DNA of 64,000 nucleotides from Gemmatimonadota bacterium (GTDB taxonomy: Bacteria; Gemmatimonadota; Gemmatimonadetes; Gemmatimonadales; Gemmatimonadaceae), in contig JAQBQB010000025.1 of assembly GCA_028287235.1 (NCBI GenBank), forward strand, positions 186,001 to 250,000. The letters are read 5' to 3'. A model generated the notes under the pieces. That model had not been told where the DNA came from and made no database searches. It saw only the letters and a program-made list of their open reading frames with translations. Positions 61,664-64,000 of the stretch are shown in pieces. The translations under genes and the position numbers were made by a program. Position 1 is the first letter of the stretch. Every line of letters starts with the position of its first letter.

Positions 61664-63627
61664 ACGCGCTCCACAATCGGTCCGTCGGGCAACGCCACAC
61701 GCTCAACGCCGCTCGGCTGCGTGCTCTGCCATGCCCAGCCGAGCAGGCCGACGAGCGAAACACCGAGCCCGCCGAGCACGAAGTACGGCGAAAAGATGGA
61801 CCCGATGAAGACGAGGCCCATGCTCAGCGCGGTGTACAACGGCCAGATCGAACCGTCGGGGGAGTTGTGCCTCGAGTCCGGACGTGCGTCGAACGTGGTG
61901 GTGACAAGAATTTCTCTCCGATCGCTCCGCAATCCCACGACGACGGGGAGCTCCACCGTCGGCTCCCACAACGGGTGCCGGCTGCGCACGAGCGGCGTGT
62001 GGATGAAGTTGTACGGCGGCGGAGGAGACGCGGTTGCCCACTCGAGGCCCGCTGCCTCCCACGGATTCTCCTTCGCCAGCTCGCCACCGAACCAGCTCTT
62101 CGCGGCGTTGACGACGAAGATGAGCACCGAGAGCGCGATGGTCAGCGCGCCGGCCGTCGCGAGCAGGTTGAGCGGGCCCCATCCGGTGGGCGCGAGGTAG
62201 GTGTAGATGCGCCGGGGCATGCCGTTCAGCCCGAGGACGTGCATCGGGAAGAACGTGACGTTCGTGCCGATGAGAAAGAGCCAGAAGTGGAGCTTGCCCC
62301 ACGACTCCTTCAACAGGCGTCCGGTGATCTTGGGGAACCAGTAGTAGAATGCACCGAACAACGGCATGAGGCCGCCGCCGATCAGCACGTAATGCAGGTG
62401 GGCGACGACGAAGAACGTGTCGTGCGCCTGTTTGTCGAAGGCCACCGAGGCGAGCATCACGCCGGTGATGCCGCCGTTGATGAAGGTGAAGAGAAACCCG
62501 AGCACGAAGAGCATCGGCACGGTGAGCCGCGGGCGTCCGGCCCACATCGTCGCGATCCAGCAGAAGATCTGCAGACCGGTGGGAATGGCGATGACCATGC
62601 TCGCCGCCGTGAAGAGACTCTGCCCGAGCTCGGGAATGGGCGTGGCGAACATGTGGTGCACCCAGAGGCCGAACGCGAAGAAGGCCGTGGTGATGTTCGC
62701 CATCACGATTGCCGTGTAGCCGAAGACCTGTCGCCGGCAGAAGGTCTCGATGATCGGCGTGACCATGCCGACGGCCGGCAGGAAGATGATGTAGACCTCG
62801 GGGTGTCCGAAGAACCAGAAGATGTGCTGCCACAGCAGCGCGTCGCCGCCTTCCGCGGGATTGAACCAATGCATGTTCACCGCGCGATCGGTGGCGAGCA
62901 TGAGCGTGCTGCCGGTGGCCACCGCGGGCATCGCGAAGACGATCATGAATGCGACCACGAGCTGCGCCCAGACGAACAGCGGAATGCGATTCAGCGACAT
63001 GCCGGGCGCGCGCATCTTGAAGACGGTCGCGATGATGTTCACCGCGCCGCAGAGCGCGGCAATCTCGGTGAACGTCACGACCTGTGCCCAGACGTCCACG
63101 CGGTGCCCGGGCGAGTACGCCGGCCCCGAGAGCGGCACGTACGCGAACCAGCCGGTGTCCGGTCCCGTGTTGGCGAAGAGCGAGACGTAGAGAAAGACGA
63201 CGCCGACGAAGTAATTCCAGAAACCGAAGGCGTTCAGGCGTGGAAAGGCGATGCTCCGTGCGCCGATCATGAGCGGCACGAAGTAGAGGCCCATTGCGGT
63301 CATGATGGGCACGGCGAAGAGGAACATCATCGTCGTGCCGTGGGTCGTGAACAGCTGGTTGTACCGATCGGGACCGATGAGGTTGTTTTCCGGCCGCGCG
63401 AGTTGCAGACGCATCAACGCCGCCTCGATGCCGCCGGCGATGAACATCAAGAACGCCGTGATGATGTACCGCTTCGCTGTCGTCTTGTGGTCGACGGCAG
63501 ATAACCAGCCCCATACGCCGGGTTTGTCGCGCCATGTCGTGTCGAGCGCCATCGCCTCGCGGAGCAGTTCGTCCGGCGACAGCGTCACGTCGGCGGGCAG
63601 CTTCTCGTTCACCGGCAGCGTCGTCAC
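61660..63627 (-). CDS. ctaD: Cytochrome c oxidase subunit I
   Basis: A 655-aa haem-copper oxidase catalytic subunit that reduces oxygen and pumps protons. It has the low-spin haem His region (FTTHGTTMMFLFAVP), the CuB/active site (WQHIFWFFGHPEVYIIFLP with the His-Tyr pair), VAHLHYVLIGG haem ligands and 12 core TM helices, followed by a C-terminal extension with two more TM helices (about 605-640) as in caa3 enzymes. GTG at 63627 overlaps the subunit II stop (GTGA) and is preferred over a much longer reading that is antisense-like. Confidence 0.97.
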   Translation of the reverse strand: MTTLPVNEKLPADVTLSPDELLREAMALDTTWRDKPGVWGWLSAVDHKTTAKRYIITAFLMFIAGGIEAALMRLQLARPENNLIGPDRYNQLFTTHGTTMMFLFAVPIMTAMGLYFVPLMIGARSIAFPRLNAFGFWNYFVGVVFLYVSLFANTGPDTGWFAYVPLSGPAYSPGHRVDVWAQVVTFTEIAALCGAVNIIATVFKMRAPGMSLNRIPLFVWAQLVVAFMIVFAMPAVATGSTLMLATDRAVNMHWFNPAEGGDALLWQHIFWFFGHPEVYIIFLPAVGMVTPIIETFCRRQVFGYTAIVMANITTAFFAFGLWVHHMFATPIPELGQSLFTAASMVIAIPTGLQIFCWIATMWAGRPRLTVPMLFVLGFLFTFINGGITGVMLASVAFDKQAHDTFFVVAHLHYVLIGGGLMPLFGAFYYWFPKITGRLLKESWGKLHFWLFLIGTNVTFFPMHVLGLNGMPRRIYTYLAPTGWGPLNLLATAGALTIALSVLIFVVNAAKSWFGGELAKENPWEAAGLEWATASPPPPYNFIHTPLVRSRHPLWEPTVELPVVVGLRSDRREILVTTTFDARPDSRHNSPDGSIWPLYTALSMGLVFIGSIFSPYFVLGGLGVSLVGLLGWAWQSTQPSGVERVALPDGPIVERV

Positions 63628-64000
63628 TTGAGCGTCTCCAGATAGGACACCAGTGCGTTCAGCTCGGCGGGCTTGAACGGCAGCGCGGGCATCCGCACGC
63701 CCGGCTTGATCGCCGACGGATTCTGAATCCACCGCGTGAGATTCGCGCGCGTGTTGGCGAGCGAGCCCGCGGCGATCGACGAGCGTCCCTTGAAATGCGT
63801 GAGATCGGGTCCGACCGTGGCTTTCGCTTCGGTGCCGCCGATCGCGTGGCACACCGCGCACCCGCTGCTCATGAAGACGCGCTGGCCATAGAGCAGCGTG
63901 GAATCCGTCGGCGGCTCGGGCGGCGCCGACCCGGCGGCGAGCCACGCGGCGAACTTCACCGGCGGCTCGGCCACGATGTAAAACGCCATCTGCGCATGTT
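63624..64000 (-). CDS. ctaC: Cytochrome c oxidase subunit II with fused cytochrome c (C-terminal part)
   Basis: The frame is open to the window edge. The first visible residues, HAQMAFYIVAEPPVKFAAWL, are the end of the CuA domain (the His and Met of the CuA ligand loop). A class I cytochrome c domain follows with haem motif CAVCH and a distal Met in RMPALPFKPAE. This fusion defines a caa3-type oxidase that accepts electrons directly from its own haem c. The N-terminal TM helices and CuA cysteines lie outside the window. Confidence 0.92.
   Translation of the reverse strand, partial: HAQMAFYIVAEPPVKFAAWLAAGSAPPEPPTDSTLLYGQRVFMSSGCAVCHAIGGTEAKATVGPDLTHFKGRSSIAAGSLANTRANLTRWIQNPSAIKPGVRMPALPFKPAELNALVSYLETLK

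Noticed and set aside
63628-63945. Extended N-terminus for subunit I of the oxidase
   Set aside because: It overlaps the subunit II/cytochrome c coding sequence in another frame. GTG at 63627 gives the normal family start and a GTGA junction.

Overview
The window is high-GC bacterial chromosomal DNA, packed with protein genes on both strands (57 CDS called, gaps all under 300 bp). I see no tRNA, rRNA, CRISPR array, transposase, integrase or phage gene. The gene content points to a soil-type Gemmatimonadota bacterium or a close relative: many TonB-like and PDZ secreted proteins, a CarboxypepD_reg/plug protein, M28, M42 and M61 peptidases, a large HExxH metalloprotease, a lone PilA-type pilin and a caa3-type oxidase. 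This assignment is inferred from gene content only.

Layout. 1-5.6 kb: amino-acid nitrogen and NAD salvage genes (end of a nicotinate phosphoribosyltransferase; an aspartase fused to a cyclic-nucleotide-binding domain; a divergent Tat-exported N4-(GlcNAc)-asparaginase) and a polytopic PMT-like membrane protein. 5.6-17.5 kb: a chemoreceptor, leuS, a VIT1-type iron transporter with a ferritin-like front end, a tandem-PDZ protein, kup, a PadR repressor with operator-like dyads, CsbD and a TonB-family protein. 17.5-26.1 kb: a block on the minus strand with a MacB-type permease and its adaptor (no ATPase in view), TolC, a Spy-like protein, an ECF sigma factor with probable anti-sigma partner, an HD protein and a PAS histidine kinase with a receiver. 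26-41 kb: housekeeping and accessory genes (cyclophilin, VOC/AraC pair, polX-nth, alpha/beta hydrolase, pilin, HDAC-like amidohydrolase, M28 and M42 peptidases, YtcJ-type amidohydrolase, plug protein). 41-54.5 kb: OPT transporter, M61 and zinc metalloproteases, fadN-like and fadA beta-oxidation genes, EAL protein and a secreted amidohydrolase.

54.5-64 kb is the most striking region: one minus-strand series of eleven genes, most overlapping by 4-23 bp. It runs caa3 oxidase II-I-III, a small membrane protein, ctaG, an FNT channel, an HbpS-like lipoprotein, an Nramp-fold transporter lacking both signature metal-binding motifs, two PRC-barrel-like proteins and a PAS-GAF histidine kinase. The arrangement suggests that respiration, metal or haem handling and sensing are expressed together.

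Other points of interest are a PolX whose polymerase active site has been replaced while the PHP nuclease motifs remain, arrays of a 7-bp G-rich repeat at the 3' ends of genes in two places, and a hairpin that contains the stop codons of two convergent genes. Starts were moved inward from the longest frames wherever a signal peptide, ribosome binding site or family N-terminus favoured it. Functions rest on motif recognition by eye; no database search was run.
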